From Spinacia oleracea (Eukaryota > Streptophyta > Magnoliopsida > Caryophyllales > Amaranthaceae), in NCBI RefSeq assembly GCF_020520425.1, contig NC_079488.1, forward strand, positions 23,314,247 to 23,378,246: 64,000 nucleotides of DNA, given 5' to 3'. Made by a program: the position numbers and the translations under genes. Below the pieces are notes generated by a model. The model saw only the letters and a program-made list of their open reading frames with translations. It made no database searches and was not told the origin of the DNA. Positions 1 through 10,290 of this stretch are shown here, piece after piece. The stretch's first letter is position 1, and each line of letters begins with the position of its first letter.

Positions 1-206
1 ATGCTAATCAACCGAAATAAAACTACCATCAATTTAACCACAAAAGAAACAATAAATTCACACAAATTAATTGAAAATGCAACTCTCCACAGAAAACCAC
101 ATAGAAGCTTAAATCTTAGTCTGAAAGTCCTAATATAATATATTTATATATAACACACACATTTGAAAGCTAACAAAACCATTCCACTTGAACTTACGAA
201 TTATAC

Positions 207-795
207 CTGAAACGCTTTGCCAATATCAGGAACTTGGAATTTAAGGTCCACATTCTGGGCTTTTTCAATCTCAAACACCAACTGCTTGTTATTCTGCAAA
301 TTAAATTCAACACCCATTTTTAAAATAAATAGAGATTGAATTTACCTCTTGATAATTAAATTCAATCCAAAATGAAAATTGAACATTCACAAAAAACAAT
401 CAAGTATTTCGTTATCATTCTCGATCTGTTTTACAGGTAAAAATTGCAATTAGGGAATTAGAATCTCAAGGCCTTAAGCCCGGAGTTGTGTTTTCAATTA
501 ATTACAGGAGGATCGACCTAGAAATTAATTCACCAGAAATTTGAAATGAATAATGAAATAATTTCAAAACTTTCCAGAATTTCAATCAATTTTCTAAGTA
601 ACATTTCACCAGATAATATGAGCAATTAAGCAAGGAAAATCAAGAGGAGAGAGAAAACGATCTGATTGTTAGTGAGGGTCACGTCAATGGAGTCTTAGAG
701 ATTTGAGAGAAAACTCGGACCTGCTGTGACGAAAATCCTTGAGAGAACAACTGCTCCGACGGCTGCGACGGTTGCGACCTTGGTTGCTGCATCAT
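207..795 (-). CDS. Partial unidentified gene, 5' exons
   Basis: Two exon-like blocks lie on the minus strand. The better one, 207-293, is flanked by a good acceptor (TTTAATTTGCAG) and donor (CAG then GTATAA). It holds 29 open codons rich in charged residues, including a KAQNVDLKFQVPDIGKAF stretch. A possible first exon, 721-795, starts with two ATGs and encodes a Gln/Ser/Pro-rich start (MMQQPRSQPSQPSEQ), but its donor (GTCCGA) is weak. Both blocks are in phase 0 and could be joined directly. The gene would continue left of the window. I do not recognise the protein; the Gln-rich start and the small second exon do not fix a family. It is one of the few stretches here that look like ordinary host coding DNA. 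Confidence 0.35.
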
Positions 796-1585
796 ACTCG
801 ATCTCCGTCAACCGCAATTAAAGAGGAAATTAAGCCTTCAAGAGAACGAAAACACATTAATTTGCAGAAAATATAAGCAAATACGTAAGAAAGAAATTTA
901 GGTTGAAAACCTGGTGTAAATTAGGGTTTTGGATCAGCAGAGGAGGATAAGTGCGGAGGAGAGTGAGAGATTGAGGTTGAGATTGAGATTGAGATTGAGG
1001 TTGGTGTAAACCTGGATAAGTGCGGAGGAGAGTGAGAGATTGAGGTTTTCTGAGGGGAGAGAGAGAGAAAAAAATGGCGAGGTTTGAGAAGCGAAGACGG
1101 AGAAGATCGAAGGAGAAGATCTGATGGAGGAGAGAGAGAGAAGAAAACGAAAGGGAGTACGGGAGGGAGTGCGAAGGGTTTGGGTAAGAGCTGAAGTGTG
1201 AAGGGTATATTAGATATTTTAAATGGGGACACGAAAAGTTAATTTACTTAAAAGCCCTCAGGAGCTGGCTTATATAATAGAGATTGGATCGTTATTATTC
1301 ACTTTCATACGACAAATCACAATAATATTGCAACATACTTTCAAATAAGCTTACATGAACTTCAATAAATCGCCAATTGAATAGTGTAGTGTTACAAATC
1401 TCAAATATAAAATACTAGTTTCAAATAAGATAATTCCATGAATAGTGTTTCGTGTTAAAACAAACCCATTCATGGTTGTTTATAGTCTTGAATGAGTTTG
1501 AGATTTTGTTCTCTTCACCTTATATTTATTTAATTTTATTTCTAATAAAATAAGATAAAATAAAATAAGAGTCAATAAGTTCATA
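796..1585. other. Upstream region of the left-edge gene, short duplication, AT-rich DNA
   Basis: Positions 900-1200 are purine-rich (GAGA tracts) on + and pyrimidine-rich on -, which fits a 5' UTR or core promoter of the minus-strand gene. A block of about 40 bp (GGATAAGTGCGGAGGAGAGT and following bases) occurs twice, at about 948 and 1014. From 1300 to 1585 the DNA is AT-rich, with short ATAAGATAAA repeats at 1540-1570. The open frame at 921-1232 (-) is only the pyrimidine-rich strand and is not called as a gene. Confidence 0.4.
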
Positions 1586-2173
1586 CTTCCTCCATTTTTT
1601 TATTATTGCACCATCTACATATGGCACAAGATTTAAGAAAAGAGGTAAAAGTGATAAAATGACAAATATACCCATATAATTAAGTATAAATGTTGATTTA
1701 AGACAAGTGGGGTTTGTCCCCGGCCACCACTTACATTTGCAGGCAGAGAGTAATTGCAATATTTTGGTCCCCACCACTTCATTTCAGCACGCAGAGAGTA
1801 ATTGAAAAAAAGAGGAGAGAGAATGAAATATTCTACTCCCTCCAAAAAGTAGCCGAAATATTTTACACTCCCTCCAAAATGTGAAATCAAAGTATCTAGA
1901 GTAATTTCATGCCAATAATTCAAAAGGCCCGCCATTAATTTGAGCAGGAAAATTGGTTTGCTATAAATTCAATACATTTATTACACTTGAGCACCCAATT
2001 TCAGCATCTTCTTTTTTTTGGACAGGAATTTCAGCATCATCTTCTCTTCACTTCACTGCATCTTCTTCAGTTAATTATGGGTTAGTCACTTAGCTCCAAA
2101 ATTAGCTTCATATTTACAGCACACACTGCACATTAAATTCCAATCATTAACAATCATTTAAGAGGGAAAAAAT

Positions 2174-3763
2174 ATGGAGGCAGATTTCAGCCCGGAAGAA
2201 CTTTACGAGCTTGAGCAGTCACAACTGTGGGAAGACGCAGAATTTCGAGAGTATCAAGAGTATCAAGACTTCGATCCAGAAGAAGAGGTATGTTTTTCAG
2301 ACGATTCTGATGATGAAATTGAAGAAATTGATGTTGTTGAGTTAGAAGTCCCATTGAAAAAAGGGGTTAAAACTAAAGAGTTAAGTAACAAAGAAAGAGC
2401 ATACATTGCACAAACTCTAAGCATGTAGTCTGCTATTTATGTAGCAAATGCGTCAGCAGAAATTGGTGGTACTATTCACCCAGGAAAGAAATATGTTCCT
2501 AACTTTGCAGTAAAAAACCTTGCTACAAAATTCAACGTGAATAGAAGTACAATTAGTAGAATTTGGGCAAGGGCTAAGAGTCAAATACTAACTGAAAATA
2601 TCATTGATGTTAGAAACCAGAAAAGGGGAAGAGTCGGAAGAAAGGCCAAGGGTTTTGACTTAGAGATTCTACTGGCTGTTCCTATAGAAAAAAGAACAAC
2701 AATAAAAGGTCTTTCACTTGCACTTGGGATGTCTACTGGAACTGTTTATAGGCTGCTGAAAACAGGACAACTACGGGCTCACACAAATAGCATCAAACCA
2801 TCACTTAAGCATCATCATAAAATTGCAAGACTTCAATACATAATGAATCAAGCCATTCCAGGAACTGTGAACACACTACCAAAATTTTCTGATATGTATA
2901 ATGTGATTCACATTGATGAAAAATGGTTTTACATGAGCCAAGAGACTCAAAGATTTTACCTTTTCCCATGGGAAGACGACCCATACAGGGCATGTCAAAG
3001 CAAAAGATTCATAAGCAAGGTTATGTTCAGTTCTGGGGTTGCAAGGCCACATATAAGTTCAGATGGGATAGTGCTTTGGGATGGGAAGATTGGTATCTTC
3101 CCGTTTGTTGAAGATGTGGCAGCTATAAGGAATTCAAAAAACAGAGACAAAGGAACTATTGAAACAAAGGCTCTTCAAAGTATAACCAAGGAGGTCATCA
3201 GATCTAAGATGATAGAGGACTTGCTACCTGCTATTAAATCAAAATGGCCATCTAATGCATGCAAAGACATTTGGATACAACAAGATAACGCACGACCACA
3301 CATAAGCCCAAATGACAGAGAGTTTTTAGAAGCAGCTACACAAGATGGGTTCAACATAAGACTCGTAAACCAGCCAGCTCAAAGTCCAGACATGAATATA
3401 TTGGACTTGGGATTTTTCCGAGCAATTCAGTCAATTCAATACAAGTCTTTCCCAGATTCTGTGACCTCTCTAATTGAAGCAGTTGAAAATGCATACATAG
3501 CCTTGGATCCCAAAGCAATGAACTTTACATGGATGCATTTAAAATACTGTATGATTGAAATTTTGCAGGTTCAAGGTGGAAATAATTATAAGAACCCACA
3601 TAAGGGGAAGAAGAAGCTAGAGAGATTGGGTTTGCTACCTACAGAAATAGAAGTCTCGGAGAAACTTTTGGAAGAAACTACAAACTATATGAATGAGGGG
3701 TACATTGTCAACAATGTTATTCAACAGAACAACATTCATCACAATGTTCCAACAACAACTTGA
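2174..3763 (+). pseudogene. Mariner-like transposase with one internal stop
   Basis: The frame from the ATG at 2174 is open to the TGA ending at 3763 except for a TAG at 2426-2428: 529 codons in all, the usual size for plant mariner transposases. The N-terminal part is acidic. It is followed by helix-turn-helix-like DNA-binding segments (around VNRSTISRIWARAK and GMSTGTVYRLLKTGQ). The catalytic triad is visible: first Asp in VIHIDEKWFYM, second in IWIQQDNARPH, third in SPDMNILDLGFF, with 39 residues between the last two (D,D39D, the plant mariner signature). Role: cut-and-paste transposition with TA target choice. The TAG is one C-to-T step from CAG and no frameshift is seen, so the gene was lost very recently or could be read through at low level. 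A downstream GTG or ATG start would lose the N-terminal part. Confidence 0.9.
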
Positions 3764-4361
3764 ACAAGGAAGCAAGACACTTTTGTAAATGTGCAACTTT
3801 TTGTAAAGATTGAAAAGTAGTCAAAATTAGCAAATTTTATAAACTTTTTGGACAGAATTACTACTAGCCTAACTGTTGGAACACTTTGTAAAGAACCGGA
3901 AAAGAAAAGGTTCATACTTTTGAGAGTGAGTATTGTATCAAATGCATTATCAATGGATGACTCGTTTTATGCATACTAATTTTACCCTTAATCATTGGCA
4001 ATCCCATTTTCCCATAGTTAACCAAAATCAAATTGTACAAAAAAAAACCCAAGACAGATTATACTGGAAATTCAAGATTTCACAACATTACTGACCTAAA
4101 ATCCCTAAAAAAAAAACTAATGGCCTAAAGTCCTAAACCAATAAAAAAAACAAAAAAAAAACAAAAACTAATGGCCTAAAATCCTTCACTGAGACCACCG
4201 AACTAAAATCCCTAAAATAACTAATGGCCTAAACCAATTACAATGAAAGAACTAATGGCCTAAATCAAAAGGAGAATTTAAATACTTCATAGAAAACTAA
4301 ACCGATTCAATGGAACAAACACGCAATAATGAGGGTTAAGATTAGAAATTACCAAAAATAA
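3764..4361. other. Spacer between the two convergent mariner frames, with short repeats
   Basis: AT-rich, no gene. The 15-bp motif AACTAATGGCCTAAA or close variants occurs four times between about 4105 and 4265, mixed with A-rich tracts. As both frames point toward this stretch, it probably holds their 3' UTRs and polyadenylation signals. Confidence 0.5.
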
Positions 4362-4841
4362 TTAATTTTTTGGGGAACTTGGTGGTTGAGCACAATTATC
4401 ACCATCTTTTTGGAAAAATTCTGAGGTTGATGCTTTTTTTGGGCTCGTAGAAACAGAAGCAAGAGGAACTTTTACTGGGCTTTTTGTTGATTCTACGGGA
4501 TCCGTCACACGAAGTCGTTTTGTTAAAGATGAACCTTTACTGGCCTTTATGAACTCAGATCTACCCGGTGCACCAGGACCGTATTGAGCTTCGTACAATT
4601 CCTTCACGAAGCTATCATCAGAATCTTCATCCTCATCCTCAGACTCATGCTCATTTTCGTTGGCTTCGATCGGCTCATCTTCTTCATCTTCTTCATCTTC
4701 TTCGCTGAAGGGGGGTCCGACAAGCACCCATTTACGAGAGTAGACGGGGTATCCAACTCCGACAAGCACAAATTTTCTCTTGAATGGACCAAAATTTCCA
4801 CGGGGCTTCGATCCATCGTCACTTTCATCTGAAAGAACCAT
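4362..4841 (-). CDS. Second, convergent open frame of the mariner element; unknown protein
   Basis: An intact 159-codon frame on the minus strand, inside the inverted repeats of the mariner element and convergent with the transposase. The product starts MVLSDESDDGSKPRGNFG, has a very acidic central run (about residues 46-77, mostly Glu/Asp), a short basic patch (LTKRLRV), and a Ser/Pro/Lys-rich tail ending SSPKN. No catalytic motif or membrane segment is visible. About 440 bp of AT-rich DNA with GAGA tracts separates the start from the right inverted repeat and could act as its promoter. It may be a captured host fragment (acidic chromatin or nucleolar type), a true accessory protein, or a chance frame in a low-complexity region. 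I do not recognise it. Confidence 0.45.
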   Translation of the reverse strand: MVLSDESDDGSKPRGNFGPFKRKFVLVGVGYPVYSRKWVLVGPPFSEEDEEDEEDEPIEANENEHESEDEDEDSDDSFVKELYEAQYGPGAPGRSEFIKASKGSSLTKRLRVTDPVESTKSPVKVPLASVSTSPKKASTSEFFQKDGDNCAQPPSSPKN

Positions 4842-5323
4842 ATTGAAATTGCAAATTATTGATGCAATTTTACAAAGAAATTGAGTGGGTAAGAATTTGC
4901 TGAAGAATGAAATGTAGAAATTGAGTGGATTTACATAGACCTAGGGTTCTTCATGAAGAACAATTGGGGCGACATAAACAATGAGGGAAACTGGAAACAT
5001 AACAAAGAGAGAGAAAGTGGAATGAGTTTTTTCATTTGATGGGTTTACGTATCACAGTACCAATGCTATACTTTAATTTTGGGTGGGGTTAAGTTTTAAT
5101 TTCTTTACTTTAATTATTTAGTGGGGATAAATGTTAGTAATGAGTTTTATTAGATGTAAAAAGGTTGGTAATATTAGTAAATAATAAATGATAATAAGGA
5201 TAGAAATGTCATTTTACATAGGTAAACTTACTAAAAAAGGAAACGGTGCAATTAATATGCAACTTCCAAAAAGGAAAACGGTGCAATAATAAAAAAATGG
5301 AGGAAGTATAAGATAAGCTCATA

Positions 5324-5579
5324 TTTCCCCTGTTCTTATTTACATGACACAATTGGGTTTTTTTACACTATTTACACAAGCTCACTTGACTTCATTTTGT
5401 GGTTTATACTTAAGAAAAGCATACTCGTGCAAGGTCTTATTAGATTCGTCTCAATAAATATTTTTTAAGTCAGTTTTTTATAATTTTTTCTTATCCATAA
5501 TTGGAGATATTAATGTTTGAAACCGTGCATTGGAAAATGCGTCTAAATATTTGTGTCATTCAAAAAAGAACAGAGGAAG
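5324..5579. mobile_element. Stowaway-type MITE, copy 1
   Basis: 256 bp with inverted ends (TTTCCCCTGTTCTTATTT on the left; complement CTTCCTCTGTTCTTTTTT on the right) and TA on both sides. It is a reverse-oriented relative of the MITE at 23613-23870, sharing the internal motifs ATTAGATTCGTCTCAATAAA and GGAAAATGCGTCTAAATA-like sequence. No coding capacity. Its outermost bases match the mariner ends 17 bp away, so it could be moved by a mariner-type transposase. Confidence 0.8.
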
Positions 5580-6570
5580 TATAAGATAAGATCATAAAAC
5601 AAGAGTCAATAAGTTCAAAAAACACTTTTTTATAACTTTTAATGAGAGCTAATAAGATAAGATAAGATAAGATGAAACAAGGGTAAATAAGTTCAAATGA
5701 CACATTTTTATTACTTCCAATAAATATCAATAAGATAAGATAAGTTCATATAAGATAAAATAAGGGGTAATAAGATAAGATAAGTTTAGTCCCAATAAGA
5801 TAATGTAATTCAGGTGAAAAGAACGCTACCTAAGAGAGCTTGTAAACAAATATGGATGAGTTTAAGAGAGCTTATAACAAACAAGAATGAGTTTAAAAAG
5901 AATACAAGTGAGTTGTTCATAATGAGTTTAAAATATACTAGTAAAACAAGTGTTTCCATAATGATGTTGCAGTTTAGAATTTTGACACCATTTACAACTG
6001 AAGAGAATTTTCAAAATTCTTTGCAATATATAAGCAAAAGCATATTTATGTGTGGCCTTGTTTGACTCGTCTCTATAATTAGTTTAAGAATATCAAAATT
6101 TTACAATTTTTAGTATTGTGCGCAGATAAAAGTGATGTACACAATACGTATTTGAAGACATACTAAAACCCTGTTGTTTTGGACATAATTTTAGTTTCAT
6201 TCAGTTTAGTTCGGTTCCATTAAGTTCAGTTAAAAAAGAATGACATTGTGTTCATCACAAGGATTTTATTCATTTGTTCCTAGCACAATGTTATACTTCC
6301 TCCGCTCCATATTGATCTTTCAATTTATATTTTTCACGTTCATCAATTCACGTTTTATATCATTTTTATCTCTAGTTACACATTAGTTAAAATTATTAAT
6401 TGTTGATATTATTAAAGTACTCATTATATTGAGACTAATCAAGCAAGACCCCGCATAAATATTTTTTTTTATATATTGCAAAGAATTTAAAATATTCTCT
6501 TTAATTGTAAACAATGTTCAAATCTAAATTTTAACTTGATTATGCAACAAAGCGATTAGTATTGACGGAT
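5580..6570. other. AT-rich low-complexity DNA, no gene seen
   Basis: Positions 5580-5810 are built of short direct repeats (ATAAGATAAGATAAG, AGTCAATAAGTTCA) like the DNA just left of the mariner element, so that element and the adjacent MITE appear to sit in one low-complexity tract. I see no conserved protein or RNA gene in 5810-6570; the short frame at 5814-6065 has no recognisable feature. Confidence 0.5.
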
Positions 6571-6580
6571 TTATTAATTC

Positions 6581-7087
6581 CTCCCAAGGCCTTACGATCT
6601 AACAAGGTCTCGCCTAGGATTGAACAACTTAACCGAGTGAGACAACATTAACCAATTCGTGTCTCGAATTTAAAGTCCGGTCGTGTTTTTCTTATAATCT
6701 ACCTAGTTCTAGTCTACGATTGAACAACTTAACCGAATGAGACAACTTTAGCCGAGCCGAGTCTCGAATTAAAGTCCTATCGAGTTTTCCTTATGATCTA
6801 CCTAGGTCTCGTCTACGATTGAACAACTTAACCGAGTGAGACAACTTTAACCGATCCGCGTCTCGAATTTAAAGTCCTATTTTGTTTTCCTTATGATCTA
6901 ACTAGGTCTCGTCTACGATTGAACAACTTAACCGAGTGAGACAACTTTAACCGATCCGCGTCTCGAATTTAATGTCTTATCGTGTTTTCCTTATGATCTA
7001 ACTAGGTCTTGTCTGCGATTGAACAACTTAACCGAGTGAGACAACTTTAACCGATCCGCGTCTCGAATTTAAAGTCCGATCGTGTTT
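6581..7087. repeat. 100-bp tandem repeat, about five copies
   Basis: The anchor GATTGAACAACTTAACCGA occurs at 6618, 6718, 6817, 6917 and 7017, spacing 99-100 bp. Each unit also contains GTCTCGAATTTAAAGTCC-like and GATCTACCTAGGTCTCGTCT-like blocks. The right-hand copies are the most alike, the usual pattern of unequal exchange. No open frame runs through the array. Confidence 0.9.
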
Positions 7088-7489
7088 AGGATTTGTGTAA
7101 CATTATGTAACATTTTGTTGACCTAATGTCTTTTGATTTGTGTAAGATATTATCGTGTAAATATTGGGTACACAATTAGGATATAACTACATATGACTAA
7201 GGACTTATCTTTAATGTTTTTTCAGTTGTTATTTTCATATACTCTTTCTTTGGACTGCTTTTTTTTATTTCTATATTTATAAAGTTGAAATTTACAATTA
7301 TTAACTACACACGTTATTAAACAAATAAGATTAGTATACAATTTTTGGTTCAAATAATTATTTGATCTGTTTCTTTAAGAAACTTAGAATACAATACAAT
7401 TATTTTGATTCAATATTGACAAACAAACTAAAAGGAAGCTCGTACTATACGTTTAAATACATAACCTTTGTTTAATCACAATTTTCAAT
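7088..7489. other. AT-rich intergenic DNA, nothing recognised
   Basis: No open frame, long repeat or transposon end was found in this stretch. Confidence 0.4.
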
Positions 7490-7612
7490 GAACTTTGTCA
7501 TTGGCTTTGCCTCACTGTCACAATGGTTAGTACTTCTCCTCATTGCTCTTTGGATAAAATCTGCTGAAGTCTTGGGTTCGATCCTACACAAACGACATTA
7601 TTCCTTTTTTTT
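7490..7612 (+). mobile_element. Possible tRNA-derived SINE
   Basis: Contains a candidate A box (AATGGTTAGTACTTC, resembling tRNA-Gln) and, about 55 nt later, a B box (GGGTTCGATCC), followed by a run of nine Ts that could end RNA polymerase III transcription. It does not fold into an obvious tRNA cloverleaf, so a SINE head is more likely than a tRNA gene. Confidence 0.35.
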
Positions 7613-8005
7613 TAAAAAACAAAATCCCTTTACTTAGGAAACTCCGCCTCATCTTCTCCGATTTCGTCTTCTCAAATCTTTAACTTCTGAAACACAATTT
7701 TTACAAATAACACAGCACACAGACAAAAGCTATTGTTCATACGCACATATTCAATTCTTATGGTGGAAACAAAAAGAAAAATCCGAAATCAGTCGAATTT
7801 AACATACAATTCACAGGGCTAGATTGATTCATTTTTTCGATTTCAGCAACTTATACATGATTTCGACAAAAAATGGTATGTAAAACTACATCATCACTTT
7901 CATCTTTACAATGTAAGGGAAAGAATAGATAAAAAACAAAGAACATCATCAAATTCTTTGGTATCATCGACAAAAAAATAAAGGTGAAAAAAAAAATTGA
8001 AATTC
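7613..8005. other. Left flank of the large LTR element
   Basis: No gene recognised. Its last five bases (AATTC, 8001-8005) are the left copy of the target duplication of the LTR element; the same DNA resumes at 20097. Confidence 0.5.
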
Positions 8006-9432
8006 TGTAGACACCTACTTTTGTCCCCATTCCCGAAAGGGAAGGGTCGATGATGAAAGTATAAATCTCCACTTGACAACGCATCTCCTATAAAATAACG
8101 AATCTCGATCACCCCTTCTCATTTCACCCGAAACCTGCTATTTATAGAAACCTGCTATTTATGGAAACCTGCTAAAAATAGTAACTGCCGTAATGGGTAG
8201 TTGTTAAAAGTGGCAAGTCATAAAAGATAGAAACCTGTCAGAATTAGGTGTTGCACTCCAACATAAATCCTTAATGAGATAGAAATTGCGAGAGAATCCT
8301 ATTCCTAATACGATTCGAAAATAAGAGTTACGTATTAATTAAAATCCTAACGAGCCTAGAGTTCGTAACGGGCCCAGACGCATCCCGTCACAAGGTTAAT
8401 ACGCACTAAAAGACTCAATTAAACCTCAAATACTCCGGATTCTAGGAATCCGAATCTGACTAAGAAAAACAGCCCAGATCCTATTTTCAACGCCTGGCGG
8501 TACGTGTTTTTTCCTAATTCCTCGTGGATTAGAGTTCTACAATTCTATCTTTCCACGAACTCTTTTCTATAAATAGGGCCTTAAGTTCAACGTGAAAAGG
8601 ACAACAACACACAATTATTATTCTGAGTATTGACTCTAAACCCCTAAGCCTAAGCCTCACGCTGCAAAACTGATCACGCGTTCTGTCGCAATCGATCCAT
8701 AAATCGAACAGAACGTATCTCGTCCCATAATTTGAGATTCGTTAAATAAAAGGAGAAATAGCAAAGTCAAAGTGGTTAGTTTTCTGAGAACCGTGACGCA
8801 CCTCTCAAGGGTGCGTCGTAATGTGTCCCTTTTCCATGGTTTAATTGCTTTCCTCGCCCTTTTATGAACTGTTAAACTAACTAAATCTGATTGTTCGATC
8901 ACGCTTAATAATATGATATTTTTGGGAAATTGGATTATCATGCTAGGTCCCTTAAAACAATCTAAATCAGATAATCGCGCTCGATCTAGTACTATATGTT
9001 GCATATTGTTAAAATCAACTCAGATTAGTTTAATAGTTAACGCATGTCCCTTCAGTTATTTATGCTGAGCTAGTAAGGATATCCTGCCTCTGGAGTTATC
9101 GAAGAGCGAGTACTCCTCTCGGTAGTTACAGTCCCCCGAACCCTCAATCTCTACCCTGCAGGTGTACGTTGAGCGATTCCCACCACCAGGGATCACAAGG
9201 GAACCTACGGCCGTCGTGGTCAAACATAATTGCACTCCCTTTATGTCACGATAACCGGGTTTTGTCAGTTTTTCTCATTGTCGTTAAAAATTGAATGGCG
9301 ACTCCTATATTACTAGTCAATTGGGTGTAAACTCACAGGAAATCCAATCACACTTGATTTGACAAAAAGAAGCGTCACACCCACGAGGGACGAGGTCACG
9401 CATTAGCCTCGTGCTTTTTCGACCCCCTCACA
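8006..9432 (+). repeat. 5' LTR of the non-coding element
   Basis: 1427 bp, starting TG and ending CA. A likely TATA box (CTATAAATAGGGCC) lies near 8570. The open frame at 8657-9004 (-) repeats in the 3' LTR in shortened form and is not a gene. Confidence 0.92.
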
Positions 9433-9433
9433 G

Positions 9434-9451
9434 TGGCGACTCCACTGGGGA
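9434..9451 (+). other. Primer-binding site, tRNA-Arg type
   Basis: TGGCGACTCCACTGGGGA begins one base after the LTR. This is the site typical of Ogre and related Tat-lineage elements. Confidence 0.8.
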
Positions 9452-10230
9452 GAGTGAAGGAAATACTCGTGCTTGTAGGTAATCAAAATAGCCGAAGGGT
9501 GAAACGATCCTACCCCGCGTTTATTTCCCCATCAAGTTGGGACGACCTGAAAATCAGCATATTAATGTGAACGGACAGAACCGCATAACGAATCTTGGCT
9601 CCCTTGGTGTTTCATCTCGGGAGTTGGGACTAAGGATACCCATCGCCAACCGGGGGGTGCATACGCTTCGAATGTTGTCCACTAGGAACTTTCGCTAGTA
9701 GTACACCCGTCCCAAACCCAATCGCTCTCCCACTAGGTCCCTCTCGCCTGCATGCCCCCTTGGCTTGCACTTGCGGGTTGGCCTCTTGGGCGAAATTCGT
9801 CTGTTGAAGACACTACCTCGACCGGGGCATGTGTTGGATCTGCGATAGAAGCGGTACCAGGCCAGGCGCAAATAACTACCCATAGAAGCCTATCATAAAC
9901 TACATGACATATTATTATTGCCTCATGATGGAATGGTAGTTATGTGTAGCAAAATATATGATTGTGTGTGACAAACTATCCTAGAAAAACCAACGACCTT
10001 AAAAATTGCCCAAACATTCATAAACCAATTTGCCAAAGAGTTATACCGAAATACGTGTTCCGCAAACCCGAACGATCGCCACAAAAAATAAGCGACGCTC
10101 GGGATGGCCTGTAACGAATCCCACAAACGCTGCACAACACGTAGAGGACGTTATTAGGCAAGCACGCAAAATCGAAGTCGCATGGACAAAAGTAGACGCA
10201 AACAGAAAAGGAGAACCAGCTAGGGACGCA

Positions 10231-10290
10231 TTTTCAACGCCCCTGGCTGGGCGCCGGAATTTCTCACGCCCGACGCTGGGCGCTGAAGTT
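10231..10290. repeat. GC-rich hairpin pair 1
   Basis: Two adjacent inverted motifs, CGCCCCTGGCTGGGCGCC and CGCCCGACGCTGGGCGCT, each preceded by TTTCAA or TTCTCA. Each can form a short GC stem. The pair recurs three more times in the element. Confidence 0.7.

Larger units (their letters stand above)
1586..5306 (+). mobile_element. Tc1/mariner-like transposon, full length
   Basis: The element has perfect 27-bp terminal inverted repeats (1586-1612 and 5280-5306, beginning CTTCCTCC and ending in TTATTGCACC) and a TA target duplication (1584-1585 and 5307-5308). These are standard for plant mariner-like elements, whose ends typically start CTCCCTCC. Copies of the end motif recur just inside both ends (CTCCCTCCAAAA at about 1838 and 1869; GGAAACGGTGCAAT at about 5240), probably subterminal transposase-binding sites. 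The element carries a D,D39D transposase frame on + and a second open frame on -. Perfect ends suggest recent activity, possibly with transposase supplied in trans because its own frame has a stop. Confidence 0.93.

Noticed and set aside
921..1232. 103-residue Ser/Pro-rich protein
   Set aside because: It is the pyrimidine strand of a GAGA-rich leader, with a duplicated 40-bp block and no conserved feature.
7500..7600. tRNA gene suggested by A- and B-box-like motifs
   Set aside because: No cloverleaf or acceptor stem can be drawn; a SINE head fits better.
8657..9004. 115-residue frame, also found near 19320
   Set aside because: It lies in the LTRs of the non-coding element and is shortened in the second copy by an indel.
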